NCBI RefSeq assembly: GCF_030463565.1
Contig: NC_134645.1
Span: 1,247,501 to 1,311,500, forward strand
Reading direction: 5' to 3'
Source: Pelecanus crispus
Lineage: Eukaryota > Chordata > Aves > Pelecaniformes > Pelecanidae
Length of the DNA: 64,000 nt
Numbering within the stretch: the stretch's first letter is position 1; the number at the start of each line of letters is the position of its first letter. The translations under genes were made by a program, and so were the position numbers. The notes under the pieces are model-generated. The model worked only from the letters and a program-made list of their open reading frames with translations, was not told where the DNA came from and made no database searches. Positions 42,029-53,419 of this stretch are shown here, one piece after another.

Positions 42029-45000
42029 TGTCGCGCAGCCACCCCTTCTCCACGCACGGTAGCCTGGGGGCCCTGGCAGGCACCCTGACCGTGTCCGAAA
42101 GGGCTGGGGTGGGGGCACGGGGACCACCCTGGCTGCAGGAGGCCACGCCACCCTGGGGCAGCCCACCTTCACCCCCAGCCCCGCTCATTGTTTCCCTGAA
42201 GGTTCCCAGTCCTGGAATTTCCTTTAAAGGTGCAAAACAATATCAGGAAAATCAGTTTTTCTTTTTTTTTTCTTTTTTTTTTTTTTTTTAAATTCCTAAA
42301 AAGCCAGTGGAGGCCCCCCTCCCCTACGTGGAATAACATCCTCTGCGATCCAGGCTCCCCGTCCCGCTCCGCTCGCCCCCAGCAGACCGTCGGATCGCTC
42401 GTGGCCGGAGTGACACTGGTTTCCTCCCCGCTCCGCATGCCAAGCATTCAACACCCCCCGCCCCGAAACGCATCGCACCCTGGGCAGCCCGGCCATCTCG
42501 CAGGCAGGGTGTCGAGCTGCCGCCTCCTCCCATTTCGCAATCCTTGGCGGCGCCAAGGGGCCCCCGTCCCAACCACCAGCTCTTCTTCGGGAGCACGAGG
42601 CTTGGCTGAGCTGCTGGCAACCCGCAAGCACAACGTGGATGCAAATGTTTTGCCTCTCAAATCACCGCCGGATTAACGCCGAGACTTCCCCTCCCAGGGA
42701 GAAAGACGAGCTGCTGCGGAGGCTGCGGTGCCGAGCGCTCCCCATTTCCAGCTGATCCCCCTCCGTTTTGCTCACATGCACGACCAAACATAACCGTGAG
42801 AGACGTTTGGCACCTACTGTTGGGCCAGCGTTTAATTTCCGTGGTTCAAAGGGCTCCTTCCAGGCTCCCATCACACCGTGTCCCCGCTTTTCCTACCCCC
42901 CCCCCATTTCTGTACGTCAGCTGCTGCGGTGGTTTGGGCATCTCCAGCAAGCAAAGGTGCTCAGAGCCCCCCGCTTCCAGGCCCTGCTGAGATTCGAATT
43001 GCCACGTGTACATGGGAAGCATCTGAGGCAATCAATGCATTAAGCCCTCTGATGCTCAATTTAAATTTGCGAACGACTTGAACTTCTAGCCAGACTAAAG
43101 CCCCAGGAACTCACAGCATCAATAGGCAGAGGCACTTTCAGTGGCTTTTCTTTGCAGAGGCCCCACCTTGTAAGCAAGGGAAGGCTTTTTTCAGCATAAA
43201 AGGTGCTTTTTTTCTGAAAAAGGGACTTTCCTCTACATTTTTCTTCCGAGCGGTTAACAGTTGCCATTAGAAAGTGCCGGATTTCCTTTTGGTACCTCAC
43301 TCATGCAGCGTCTCAGATCAGGAGCAGCACTGAAGCAAGATACAGGGCTCCCCACCAGCAAAACCCAAACCGCAATTAAGATAGTATCTTGACGATGTTT
43401 TCAGGGCAGAGGCTGGGGCGGGGACGCAGGCGCGCACAAGATGTGCTGCCCTCGGGCAGGGACCCCCTGGCACCCCCCTCCCAGCCAGCGCTGCCCGCAC
43501 GGACGAGGCAAAACCTCCCCTTTCCATGCTTGTGTGCTCGGGATAAACCTCCGACGTGCGTCCCCAGCCCGATTTCCTGCGATAACCCAGAGAAAAAAAA
43601 GAGGAAAGATCCTTTTCTCGCTGCAGAGGCCGGCTCTCCCAGGGCCGGGGGGAGCTGGGGGCGATGCTATCGTCGCCTCCCGGCCCCTCCGCCTTCTGTG
43701 AACAAAGGCAGGATGTGGCTTCTGTCATCTCGCAGCTTTCGGGATGGCGGGGACCCTGCCCGGGCGCTCCCCGGGTGTTTACGGACCAGCAGCCTCCCCA
43801 CCTGCATCTCCCTGCCCGTAGCATCGCCCACAAGCAGCTGCAGGCACGAAGGTCGCCTTTGGCGCTGCCCAAAATCTTAGGCAGGGCGCAGGCTGCCCTT
43901 CCCAGCCCCCCGAAAATGAGTCCCACCCGCTTTGGTGGGACTCAAAGAGATTCCCTCCAGCCTCTCCTTCTCCCATCTTTCCTCTCTCGGTTATTCTGGC
44001 AGACGCCTTGGAGCCAGCCGGTTTTCGGGGAAGGCTGCAGCTAAAGCTCTGCGTGCTCCCTGCCTCTGCCCCTCGTCGCCACTCCCTGGCCAGGCTGCAA
44101 GGACCCGGCTCCATCCCTAAAAGCCTTATTTAAGATCCTGAGTTTTTTTCTCACGGCGCTGCGGGATGCTGGAGCAGGTCGGGGGCTCGCAGATCCCCGC
44201 GGGGCCGGGAGGGACGGAGACGGGTGCTGGCAGTGGGGCGGCCGGGAGGAGCATCCCATCCGGCAGCTCAGCCCGGCGCCCGAAGGAAAGGGTGGGGGTT
44301 GCATCCTCCCGGGAGGGGGACAGCCACAACTCAGCCGCCGCCGCCGAGCTATCGGGCTGCTGCCAACAAACGCGTTCAAAAAGCTATCGCAACCCCCGCT
44401 GCCCTCCCGGGGGTCTGACCTCCCCCTGCTCGAGGGACCGAGCGCTGCAGGCGTCGCGGGAAGCGATGGAGAGCATGGCGGGGAAATCGCCCCGTCCCTG
44501 GGGGTACCAAAATGCGGTGTCAAACATCAGTTTTATTCGCCGCACCTGGGGAATTGAGCAGGTTTTTCGGGACGCCAAGAATGCTTCCTTCCCCGGTTTT
44601 GCATAAGACGTTACTGCGCACAGCGTCTTTTGGGGGACTCAGGTCTGGCTTTGCAACCGGGTGGGTCCCTGCCTGGGGGTGTAGCTCGGCCCCCAAGGCC
44701 AGAAAAAACAAAAATAGTAGAATATTTGCAGCAAACAGCCCCGCAAGGGTTGGGGGGGATCTCACGGAGCGGGAGGTTTTCACGCACAGGGGAGGTTGTG
44801 CTGGCTTTTGAAGCAGCCCTGGTTTTGCAACGCCATCGCTGGAAGCAAAGGACGGATTTTTATGACAATGCAAGAACCGTCGCTGGGCGTGCAAGGTGTT
44901 TGCTTTTGCTGGCGTTATTAAGGAGAAAGCAGGAGGGAGGCCGTCCCCCGCCGGCTGCAGCCAGCCCCTGCTCGGCCCTGCACTGGGCGAGGATGGGGCT

Positions 45001-45526
45001 CCCGAAGGGCACGGGCTGTTCCCGGTGTCCGTACAGCTCGCGGAGCCCCCCCAAACGTGTGGCATCCCCCCAAAGGTGTGGCGTCCCCGCTGATATCTGC
45101 TTTCCGTAACAAAGGATATGTGCACTCTGCCAGGAAATCCCCAGCCCTCACAGAAACTGCCTGCATCTCCACCAACTCCATTGTCATTTGTGTGAAACGC
45201 ATTTTTTTTGTTGGTTTTTTTGGTGGTTTTTTTTTTTTTTTACGAAGACAACCCGTAGGAATGGCCACGTGCTGCAGGAGAGCAAAATACCCCTAACGCG
45301 TTGTGCAACGCATCGTGTTGTCCTGTCCTCTAGCAACGGAGCCGAGCTGAATTTTTCAGCAAACATTTTTTAAGTGTGAGAAGGACAGGCGTAACGGCCC
45401 CCAGGGCAGAACCTGGTGCAAATTCCTTTTTTTTTTTTTTTTCCCCATTGCTTTTATTTTCTTAGAGGAAAGCATGCGCAAAAAAATCCAAACACAGCAA
45501 CCCCGGTGTCGCAAGATATTATTCTT
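42029..45526. other. Intergenic, no gene recognised
   Basis: Single-copy GC-moderate DNA. A short AT-balanced stretch at 43010-43090 (caatcaatgcattaagccc, tcaatttaaatttgcg) could be a conserved element. T runs at 42258-42290 and 45223-45240. No gene recognised. Confidence 0.33.
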
Positions 45527-45841
45527 CTCCCAAGTCGTTAGTGATAGGACAAGAGGAAATGGGCTCAAGCTGCGCCAGGGGAGGTTTAGGTTGGAAATTA
45601 GGAAAAATTTCTTTACGGAAAGGGTGGTCAAGAATTGGAACAGGCTGCCCAGAGAGGTGGGGGAGTCCCCATCCCTGGAGGGGTTCAAAAAATGGGCAGA
45701 GGTGGCACTTGGGGACATGGTTTAGTCTGGTCTACCCTTGATTGGTTTAGTGCGGACTTGGTAGCGTAGGTTAATGGTTGGACTGGATGATCTTGAAGGG
45801 CTTTTCCAACCTAAACGATTCTATGATTCTATGATTCTATT
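45527..45841 (+). mobile_element. CR1 LINE fragment including end of the reverse-transcriptase ORF
   Basis: About 315 bp, plus strand. It encodes the typical CR1 C-terminal stretch ([17 protein letters not shown], then [19 protein letters not shown] and stop), followed by the 3'UTR (ggttaatggttggactggat, gatcttgaagggcttttcc) and the tail of gattctat repeats to 45841. 5'-truncated, not autonomous. Confidence 0.95.
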
Positions 45842-46317
45842 CACCCCCTTTCCCATTATAATTATTATTATTAAACCCCCTTGCCACGCGTCAGGTCGGT
45901 TTTTGGAGGGCCTCTCTCCAGGCTGAGCGCTTGCTTCTCGTTTCGCGCATCGCAAGAGGGCTTTGCAGGAAAAACGTAACAATAACACCCGCTTCACACG
46001 TCAAATCTCAAACGCCTGGGTGGGGATGGCAGCTCTGCCCTGACTTCAAAGGGCAGGGTGGTGCTCCTGCTATGGGCACTTTGAAGTTGGGGGAAAACTT
46101 GGGTTTTTTCTGATGCTGCGCTTCGCCTTGAGCTCGCAGCACGGCCGTGCAGCATCTCACATCTTCTCTGCAAGAGGCAGAGATTTGCGGGAGGAGCCTT
46201 GTGTTACCCCGGACCGTCGCACGGTCAGAAGCCCAGAACCCGTATTTGGAGTTCATCGGTTTCAACTCATTTTCTGACAACTCTTTTTGGAAGTAATAAT
46301 TGAAGAGGACACATATT

Positions 46318-46489
46318 TCATAGAACCATTGAATCGTTGAGGTTGGAAAAGACCTTTAAGATCATCCAGTCCAACCATTAACCTACACTACCAAGTCTAC
46401 TCTAAGCCAGTCAAGGGTAGACCAGACTCAACCATGTCCCCAAGTGCCACCTCTGCCCGTTTTTTGAACACATCCACCAGGGAGGGTGG
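46318..46489 (-). mobile_element. CR1 LINE fragment, minus strand
   Basis: Begins with tail complement tcatagaaccattgaatcg, then ttggaaaagacctttaagat, catccagtccaaccattaac and gtccccaagtgccacctctg; fades near the gggagggtgg block. The 3' ends of this and the preceding CR1 face each other, 477 bp apart. Confidence 0.93.
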
Positions 46490-46539
46490 GATATGTGGTG
46501 CGACGGCCGCTCCTGCGCACGACTGGAAGCGGCAAAATC

Positions 46540-48300
46540 CTATAATGTCATTTAACGCATTTTAAATCTCTCTTCCTTCTGTGCTTGACTGTTCTGCTCC
46601 AGCGGTAAGGATATTCTCTCCTTTTGCGATTTTTTTTTTTTTTTTTAAATTGAAATTATGCAGTAAATTGAGGGTTTTTTTAAATTGAAATTTAATTGAA
46701 ATCCTTTAAACGGTCGGGTATTGCAGACATATTTTCCCTCCTGATCAGAAAGGTGCACAAACCGATGCTGTTACCGCATCAGGGCGCAACCGCGGCCCCC
46801 GAAGATGAGGCGGGGTCTTCTGCCGCGCAGCCCTCTTGGGAGACGGCTCTTTATTTCCTGCGCCAACGCAACCGTCGATTTCATAACGCGAAAATTCAGG
46901 TCGGACGGGCGGGGTGGGTCAGGCGTTTTGAGCCTTGATTTCCTGTTCCTCCTTCACAACCGCACAATATTCCAGCAGAGGTTTTGGGGGTTTTTTTTGG
47001 CTTCTGCGTGACTGAGAGCGGAGGGGGATGTATCTAAAGGCTGCAGAGCGAGGATGCTCAGATTTTCTATTCAAGCGCGAAAGGCTAAGAATGGAGAAAA
47101 CGCGCAGTTGGCAGCGTCGCTCTTATATCAATTCGGCTCTGACTGCAGGGATTAGCCTATTTTTAGCTGAGAAAGCAGCTCCTGGAGGCTGGCAAAGCTG
47201 GTTGCTCTTTGCAACGGCGAAGCGACCCTCCAAATCTCAAGCGTACGCCTTCGGCCCCGGCAGCCCGCGGGGTGCAGCCTGGCAGAGAGGAGCATTCCCG
47301 GGGCGGGTTTAGCCCCGCAAAAGCCCTCGGCGTGTCTTTGCTTCTAATCGGGATTAAAAACCAGCTGTAAATCGGTAGTAAGGAGGTAGTCAGCCATGGG
47401 GACGGCTGACTGAAGGAAACGGCACGCTCCTCAACGCGAGGAGCGTTTCCGTCCGCGCTGAGGTATGGAAATGGGGCTGATTCGACGGAGTCTCGCGTTA
47501 TTGCCCATGCATACGTCCCCGTTGGGTACGCCTACACGCAGCTCCTCCGGACCAGCATCCCCGGTGCGAGCTTTACCAGCCGTGCTGTGGCGCCCGGCGG
47601 GGGCTGGAAACCCCCTTAATAATAATCAGCTGGCAATAGCTGGGCGCTATTTCAAAGTCTATCTTTCAGACATTTTCAAATTGGAATATTTCACTTGTTC
47701 CGTTGCGAAATGACATTTCTTTTTTTAGGAAAAGATTTTTTTTTAAAAAAACCCAGCCTGAAAGGAAAAAAAGAACCCCACAGTCGGGTCTGCCCAGCGC
47801 TACAGTTCATTGGATTTTAATTTTGGTTAGAGAAGAGCAAGGCATTTTCGTTGGCCGCCTTTAACTCTTTTGGCCGTATTTCAAGGTGGATTTTTTTTGT
47901 TGCAGCCAGGGAGGGGAAAAAAAAAAAAAAAAAAAGCAATCACCAGCTGCCTTTTGCTGGAAGACCGGGCAGGGTGAGGCCTGATTTTGCAAATATTGAG
48001 CTGGCGGCGATTGCAGGTTGCTGTAAGAGGGAAAGTGCCAACTTGTCGTGCGTTTGCAAGACACTGATAAGGGAAGGCTTCAGCTTTCACCTGGCAAAGC
48101 CAGTTTCTATTACTGCAGGCTGTAGGTGTTGAGGTTAGGGGTTTTTTTTTAACCCATTTAAATACCAGTTGATGTTATCTCCGGGAAGGGAATGACCTGC
48201 GTTTTATTTTAAAATTAGCAATCTGGAGAGCGGCGCTTGAGGGAAGGCGAGTTGATTTTGCTGCTTACGCAACTCAGCTAAAATAATTCACTCGCGGTGC
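46540..48300. other. AT-balanced intergenic region, possible conserved elements
   Basis: Three AT-rich patches: 46550-46720 (aattgaaattatgcagtaaa), 47605-47720 (aataataatcagctggcaat, cattttcaaattggaat) and 48145-48300 (catttaaataccagttgatg, ctcagctaaaataattc). No coding evidence. Possible regulatory islands between FOXA2 and SSTR4. Confidence 0.25.
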
Positions 48301-50360
48301 AGGGTCTCTCCCCTCCAATCTCCGTGAGTTTTGGAAGGAGGGTGGGCGGGACGGTAAAGGCTGCTTGGCTTGGCACGGGGACCAGCACCAGGAGAGGGTT
48401 TAAAGCCATTGCTGCTGGCCATCCTTGCAGCCACGGGGAGCACTTTGGCTTAGAAAAACTCATCTTTCGCAGGCGCCGGGGGCAGGATCCCTTAGGAAAT
48501 CACCGCAAGCGGCTCCTGGGCTAACAACCCGCCCCGTGCCAGGACACCCTCAGCCGCCTGCGGGGAGGCTTCGGTGGCACCAGCCCCCCCAAAAGGTTCC
48601 CCCGCAGCCAAAGCAGTCGCTATTCATCCCTGGTTCTCCCCACCCACAGCTTTTTCATGGAAGGACTAGCACCGGCAAGTACAATGCGGGCAAAAGCCCT
48701 GCTCATCGCGAAGGAGTTTCCTCCTTTACAGTAAAAGAGCATTTAAAAGTTTCCTGTTCCTCCTGGGAGGTGGAGGGGGTCGATGTAATCTGCAGGCGGT
48801 TTCATTGTTTTATTACACATTTTCCGGTCGCTGGCTGCAACAGGAACCCCTGGAGCACCGTGCCCCTCCTGGGCCTCCGCGCCCAGCCCGGCGGCTGCCG
48901 ACGCTGGGAACTTCTGTGTCACCACGGCGGACCGGAGCATCGGTTTCCCCCCAGTAAAACACCCCACGGAGACGGCGGAGGGGGAGGAGGCGGCGTGCGG
49001 AGACGGGGTGCTCCGCTCCCGCGGTCCCTGCCGCTCCGGCTGCCGGCAGGTTCCGTGCTTCTCCACGGCCACGATATTTAAGCCGGGATGTGACAGCCAA
49101 ACCCTCTTTGCCAGCTGCACGATTAACCATGGTCATATATTTAAGGAGCAAGAAGAAAAATGCACCTGCTTTCCCACGCACGTCGAGCCTGTTGGCAGCA
49201 ATATAATATATGCATTTATCTATATTCCCCCCGCCGTGGGGTCAGAACCCACTCCTCGCCCAAATGAGCTCATTTCGGCAGCTCGCTGCCAGCTCACGGC
49301 TTCATCCCGACTTCCCAAAACCTCTGTGACCCCGGGCCGCCCACCCAACACGGTGACTTGGGAGCACGGGACGCGGCCAACTGCGAAAAATATCTTTTGC
49401 TCCATCACTTGGTGGCACGGAGCGGGAGGGAGCGATGGAGCGTAGGGTTGGGGCTGCACCAGCAGAAAGTCCCCAGCCCCACGGACAACTAGAAGTGGGT
49501 TTTCCCTGCCCCAGAGCTGGGCTGTCGCTGAGCTGAGCCGCCGCCGGTGATTTTTTGGCACGAAATTGTCCTTGATCCCTCTCACCAAAAAAAAAAAAAA
49601 CCAAACCACCAAACCCAAAAAAAACCAAACAGAAGAGTTGCTTTAAAAGAAAAAAAAGCAATCTCTGCCCCTTTTTACTCATTGCACCATAAAATTGAGT
49701 GTAGACTTCAATTTGGGGGTGAGGTTTTTGCTGCATAATGGGTGTCGGGGCCAGGCTCGGGCTGGCCTCCACATCCCCAGATTTTGGATGCGGGCTGCTC
49801 CTCTCCTGCCGACGAAGCGGATGGGGGGGCCGGTGGCCAGCCGGGGGTCCCCGCCTGCGTCCCCCCCGCCTTGCAGCGGCTGGGAAGGGGGGGGCTGGCG
49901 GGGAAGGGGGAACGCGGGGATGCGCGGAAGGGATGCGGGAGCGAGCGCGGAGGGGCGGGCTACCGGCAGTCGCCAGGGCAACCTGCCTCCATCTCCTGCC
50001 TCGCCCGGGCGGGGACAGCCCCCCGGCCCCCGGAGGGACCCTCCGGTACCGGGGGGATGCCGAGGCGGGGTAGGCGGGGGGTCCCGTCCCTCCCGCCCGG
50101 GCCACAGCATCCCGCAGTGCTGAGCATCGGCAAAGCCCCGGAGGATGCCGTGTCCCCCCCGCAGCGAGCAGAGCACCGCACGCCTGCGAGAGCCGGCGGA
50201 AGGGTACGTCTGCGGCTTTGTTTTCCATCGGAAAGCGGAGAGCGTAAACCAGAAACTTGGATTATTTTCTGTTTACGCATTTATTTTTAACGGGAAAGCC
50301 GATTGCCGTGGCGTAGGCGATGGGGGTGAGCTTGAATAGCCGGCGTTCCCACCCGGCAAG
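48301..50360. other. Intergenic, no gene recognised
   Basis: GC-rich toward SSTR4. A/AACC-type low complexity at 49587-49630. ORFs up to 308 aa have no recognised family. Confidence 0.35.
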
Positions 50361-50989
50361 CGTGGTCTGTCTTTCACTTTAAAAGGTCCGGATCCTTCTG
50401 GTCGTCTGATTCAGGTCAAGCAGGACTTTGCATTGCCAACAGCCCGCGGATCCCACCGGAGCAGCTCCCGGCGCCTGCTGCTGCCCCTCGGGAGGGAGGC
50501 GGGAGGCTCTTTCAATCCCTGGAGGATTGAGAGGTAAAATAGCTCCAGCTCGGTTTCTCCTTCCCTTTGCTTTCCCCGCAGGGGTTAACGAAACCCTTGA
50601 GATTTCGCAGAGGTTCGTTAAGGCGGACGGCGGCATCGATGATTCCCAGGTCGCGCCACCCGTTTGCGGCTGGCAGCCGAGGTGCCCCCCGCGCACGGTT
50701 AATGCACGCCCCACGCCCGCGGCCCCTTAAGATCCCAAATGGGATGCTCCGGCCTGGATGGAGGAGCATCCCTCCGGAGGGATGCCGCTGCCCTGAGGAG
50801 CGACCTGCAGGCGGCCGGGCGGGGAGGCGGCGGGGGGCGGATGGAGGGAGCAGGGGGGGCCGCGGCCGGCCATGCCCTGAGGGGGAAGGCAGGGGAGCGT
50901 GCTCCGCGTCCGCCGCAGCTCTCATCCCCTTCTCTCTCTGCCCGTGCCCTGCCCGCAGGCTGGCACCCATCCCCGGCGCCCTCCCGCCC
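50361..50989 (+). promoter_or_regulatory. SSTR4: SSTR4 upstream/5'UTR region (inferred)
   Basis: CpG-rich sequence ahead of the SSTR4 start. A tttcactttaaaaggtccgg at about 50372-50391 is TATA-like. A polypyrimidine tract and CAG (ctctctctgcccgtgccctg then cccgcag, ending about 50958) resemble a splice acceptor, so the leader may be spliced from an upstream exon; a weak donor-like gag|gtaaaa lies near 50534. All inferred. Confidence 0.3.
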
Positions 50990-51010
50990 ATGGACCGCTT
51001 CCCAGCATGA
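50990..51010 (+). other. SSTR4 upstream ORF of six codons overlapping the main start
   Basis: ATG at 50990 encodes MDRFPA and stops at TGA 51008-51010, so stop and SSTR4 start share the tetranucleotide ATGA. The uORF ATG has c at -3 to -1 (gccc atg g), with G at +4. If the transcript includes it, the geometry suits termination-reinitiation or reduced main ORF initiation. Present in sequence; function inferred. Confidence 0.6.
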
Positions 51011-52251
51011 GCGCCGACGCCGAGCAGCCGCCGGCGGGGGCCCAGGCGGCCGGCGTGCCCCTCTGGACCGCATCCAGCTGGGCCGCCTCCGAGGTGCCCC
51101 CCAACACCAGCGCGGCCGCCGGGGAGGCCGGCCGGCAGCAGGGGCAGGCGGAGTGGGGCGGCAGGGCGGGCGAGATCGCGGGCATGGTGGTGATCCAGTG
51201 CATCTACGCCCTGGTGTGCTTGCTGGGGCTGCTGGGCAACTCCCTGGTGATCTTCGTCATCCTGCGCTATGCCAAGATGAAGACGGCCACCAACATCTAC
51301 CTGCTCAACCTGGCCATCGCCGACGAACTCTTCATGCTCAGCATCCCCTTCGTGGCCACGTCGGCCGCCCTGCACCACTGGCCCTTCGGCCGGGCCCTGT
51401 GCCGCACCGTGCTGGGCGTCGACGGGCTCAACATGTTCACCAGCGTCTTCTGCTTGACCGTCCTCAGCCTGGACCGCTACATTGCGGTGGTGCACCCGCT
51501 GCGGGCAGCCACCTACCGCCGTCCTCGGGTGGCCAAGATGGTCAACGGCGGCGTGTGGCTCCTCTCCTTGCTGGTGGCCTCACCCATCCCCATCTTCGCC
51601 GGTACGGCGACCACCCGCGATGGCCAAGCGGTGGCCTGCAACCTCCTGTGGCCGAGCCCGGCCTGGTCGGCCGCTTTTGTGGTCTACACCACCTTGCTGG
51701 GCTTCCTGCTGCCGGTGTTGGCCATGGGGCTGTGCTACCTGCTGATCGTGGGCAAGATGCGGGCGGTGGCGCAGCGGGTGGGCTGGCAGCAGCGCCGGCG
51801 CTCCGAGGGCAAGCTGACGCGCCTGGTGCTGATGGTGGTCGCCATGTTCGTGGTCTGCTGGATGCCCTTCTACGTGGTGCAGCTGGTCAACCTCCTGCTG
51901 CCCGGCCGCCTGGATGCCACCGTCAACAACGCCTCCCTCATCCTCAGCTACTCCAACAGCTGCGCCAACCCCATCCTCTACGGCTTCCTCTCCGAAAATT
52001 TCCGGCACTCCTTCCACGGCGTGCTGCGCCGCTGCCTCGACGCCAGCCTCTGCTGCTGCCACGCCAGGGCGGGGGCCGCCGAGGAGGAGGAGGAGGAGGA
52101 GGAAGAGCCCCTCGACTACTGCGCCGCTCCCCGGGGGGACGACAAGGGCAAGGGCTGCATGTGCCCACCCCTGCCCTGCCAGCAGGAGCCCGTGCACCCC
52201 GAGCCCTGCTGCAAGCCCGGACCCCTCCTCACAAAGACCACCGCCTTCTAG
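51007..52251 (+). CDS. SSTR4: Somatostatin receptor type 4 (class A GPCR), 414 aa
   Basis: Plasma-membrane Gi/o-coupled receptor for somatostatin-14/-28. Intact single-exon CDS; the start MSADAEQPP aligns with the mammalian MSA start, though the frame is open upstream to 50899. N-terminus 1-58 has one N-glycosylation site (N33-T-S). Seven membrane segments lie at about 59-85, 95-120, 132-154, 177-197, 218-246, 272-296 and 308-328. Key residues: N78, D106 (LAIAD), D139 in TM3 (ligand-lysine contact in the family), Cys132-Cys211 pair, DRY 156-158, CWMP 284-287, NPILY 321-325. The SSTR signature [18 protein letters not shown] is at 315-332. Cys349-351 may be palmitoylated. SSTR4-specific features are [20 protein letters not shown] and the tail [11 protein letters not shown] with a final TTAF (human TTTF). 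The tail has a run of nine Glu (359-367). It converges with THBD. Confidence 0.98.
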   Translation: MSADAEQPPAGAQAAGVPLWTASSWAASEVPPNTSAAAGEAGRQQGQAEWGGRAGEIAGMVVIQCIYALVCLLGLLGNSLVIFVILRYAKMKTATNIYLLNLAIADELFMLSIPFVATSAALHHWPFGRALCRTVLGVDGLNMFTSVFCLTVLSLDRYIAVVHPLRAATYRRPRVAKMVNGGVWLLSLLVASPIPIFAGTATTRDGQAVACNLLWPSPAWSAAFVVYTTLLGFLLPVLAMGLCYLLIVGKMRAVAQRVGWQQRRRSEGKLTRLVLMVVAMFVVCWMPFYVVQLVNLLLPGRLDATVNNASLILSYSNSCANPILYGFLSENFRHSFHGVLRRCLDASLCCCHARAGAAEEEEEEEEEPLDYCAAPRGDDKGKGCMCPPLPCQQEPVHPEPCCKPGPLLTKTTAF

Positions 52252-52369
52252 GGTGCCCCCCCGATGGGCATCTCCATGGGGCACGGGCGAAGGGGACCCC
52301 GGCCGGAGACGGGGCAGACTGCCGTGCCCCCGCGCCGCCGGTCCTCGCGTGCGCTGTGCAGCTCGACAA

Positions 52370-52375
52370 AATAAA
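52370..52375 (+). terminator. SSTR4: SSTR4 polyadenylation signal AATAAA
   Basis: gacaaaataaaaagccat lies 119 nt after the stop codon, giving a short 3'UTR of roughly 140 nt. It is the first canonical signal on the strand. Confidence 0.7.
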
Positions 52376-52395
52376 AAGCCATAAGACTGGCCCGT

Positions 52396-53415
52396 GACAC
52401 AGTTAATTACGCCGACCGAGGAATTACTGCCGTTACCTTCGGCACCGAGGAGCCCCCGCTGGCATCGGTGATGATGAGGATTTCAAAGTGCATTCGCGAA
52501 CAGTGACTCTCGCCACGGGGCAGGTGCCCCTCCAGAATAATAAAACACAGACTTCCCGTTCCTTCCCAAAATGTGCTCTGAAAGAGAGGGAAAAGTCCTA
52601 AAGCCCATCAGCCCCGCCACGCCGATAGCAGAGCGAGGGGGTAGGACCGGAGCGGACTTCTCCATCAGCTCCGCGGGGCACTGAGAGCACGGGATCCATT
52701 CGACCCCTTTGCGTTCCGCTTATGTAAAAACAAAAAAAAAACAACAAAAAAAAGGGATTTTCTGAACCACGGAGATCAGAGCTCGAGACGAGGCAAACTG
52801 AGCCTTGGCAGGTGCCAAGGAGTCCCCAACCTCCCTTCAGCTAACGGGGAAAGGAAAAAACTCAGGTCCCGCCACTAAAGCTCCCCTGCCCACCCCCCAC
52901 AAAGTCCCGGCGAAGGGATTTTAGCGCACAGACAGGACCAAAACTGTGTTTTCCGCAAGAAAACCCAGGAGACCCGAGTCCCGCTCTCTTTGCCACAGGT
53001 GAGCGTCACCTCTAGCAGTACTTGAAACTCATCCCCGTGGAAACTTGAGCTGAGGAACGGCACCGGGGCTATACCGGCTTGGCTGCACCAAGGTAGCATT
53101 AAATTAGCCATTTCCAGCTTATTTGGTTTTAACTTTGTCCTTTTAATGTTATTCTTGTTCTCCATTATTTATGGCTCGTTCCTTCTATTTTAATCACGCT
53201 GGTGAAATAACCAGCAGGGCAATGTTTTCAGTCTGACGCTCCACTAAGAGCCCACAGCTCCTTTTTTTTTTTTTTTTTTCCTTTTTTTTTTTTTCTTTTT
53301 TCCGCTCCAGCGCGGTTTGTGACTTCTGGAGCTCTGGCTGCGAGACGGGCCGGTGCTCAGCGAGGAGGAACAGTCATTTTAAGGGAAGGGGAGAAAGAAT
53401 ATTTCATTAGCAGCT
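52396..53415. other. SSTR4-THBD intergenic spacer
   Basis: About 1 kb between the convergent 3' ends. Contains an A-rich stretch (52730-52755), AT-balanced sequence at 53090-53220 (taaattagccatttccagc, ccattatttatggctcgttc) and T runs (53262-53300). No gene. Confidence 0.4.
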
Positions 53416-53419
53416 TTCT

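Noticed and set aside
41060-42172. 370-aa His/Pro/Ala/Cys ORF that looks domain-like
   Set aside because: Period matches the 38-bp minisatellite; cysteines come from the repeat unit, not a fold.
45474-45725. 83-aa ORF as a host gene
   Set aside because: Its C-terminal two thirds is the end of the CR1 reverse-transcriptase ORF; the first residues are flank.
50739-52397. 552-aa ORF overlapping SSTR4 in another frame
   Set aside because: Shadow frame of a GC-rich GPCR gene; SSTR4's frame carries all receptor motifs.
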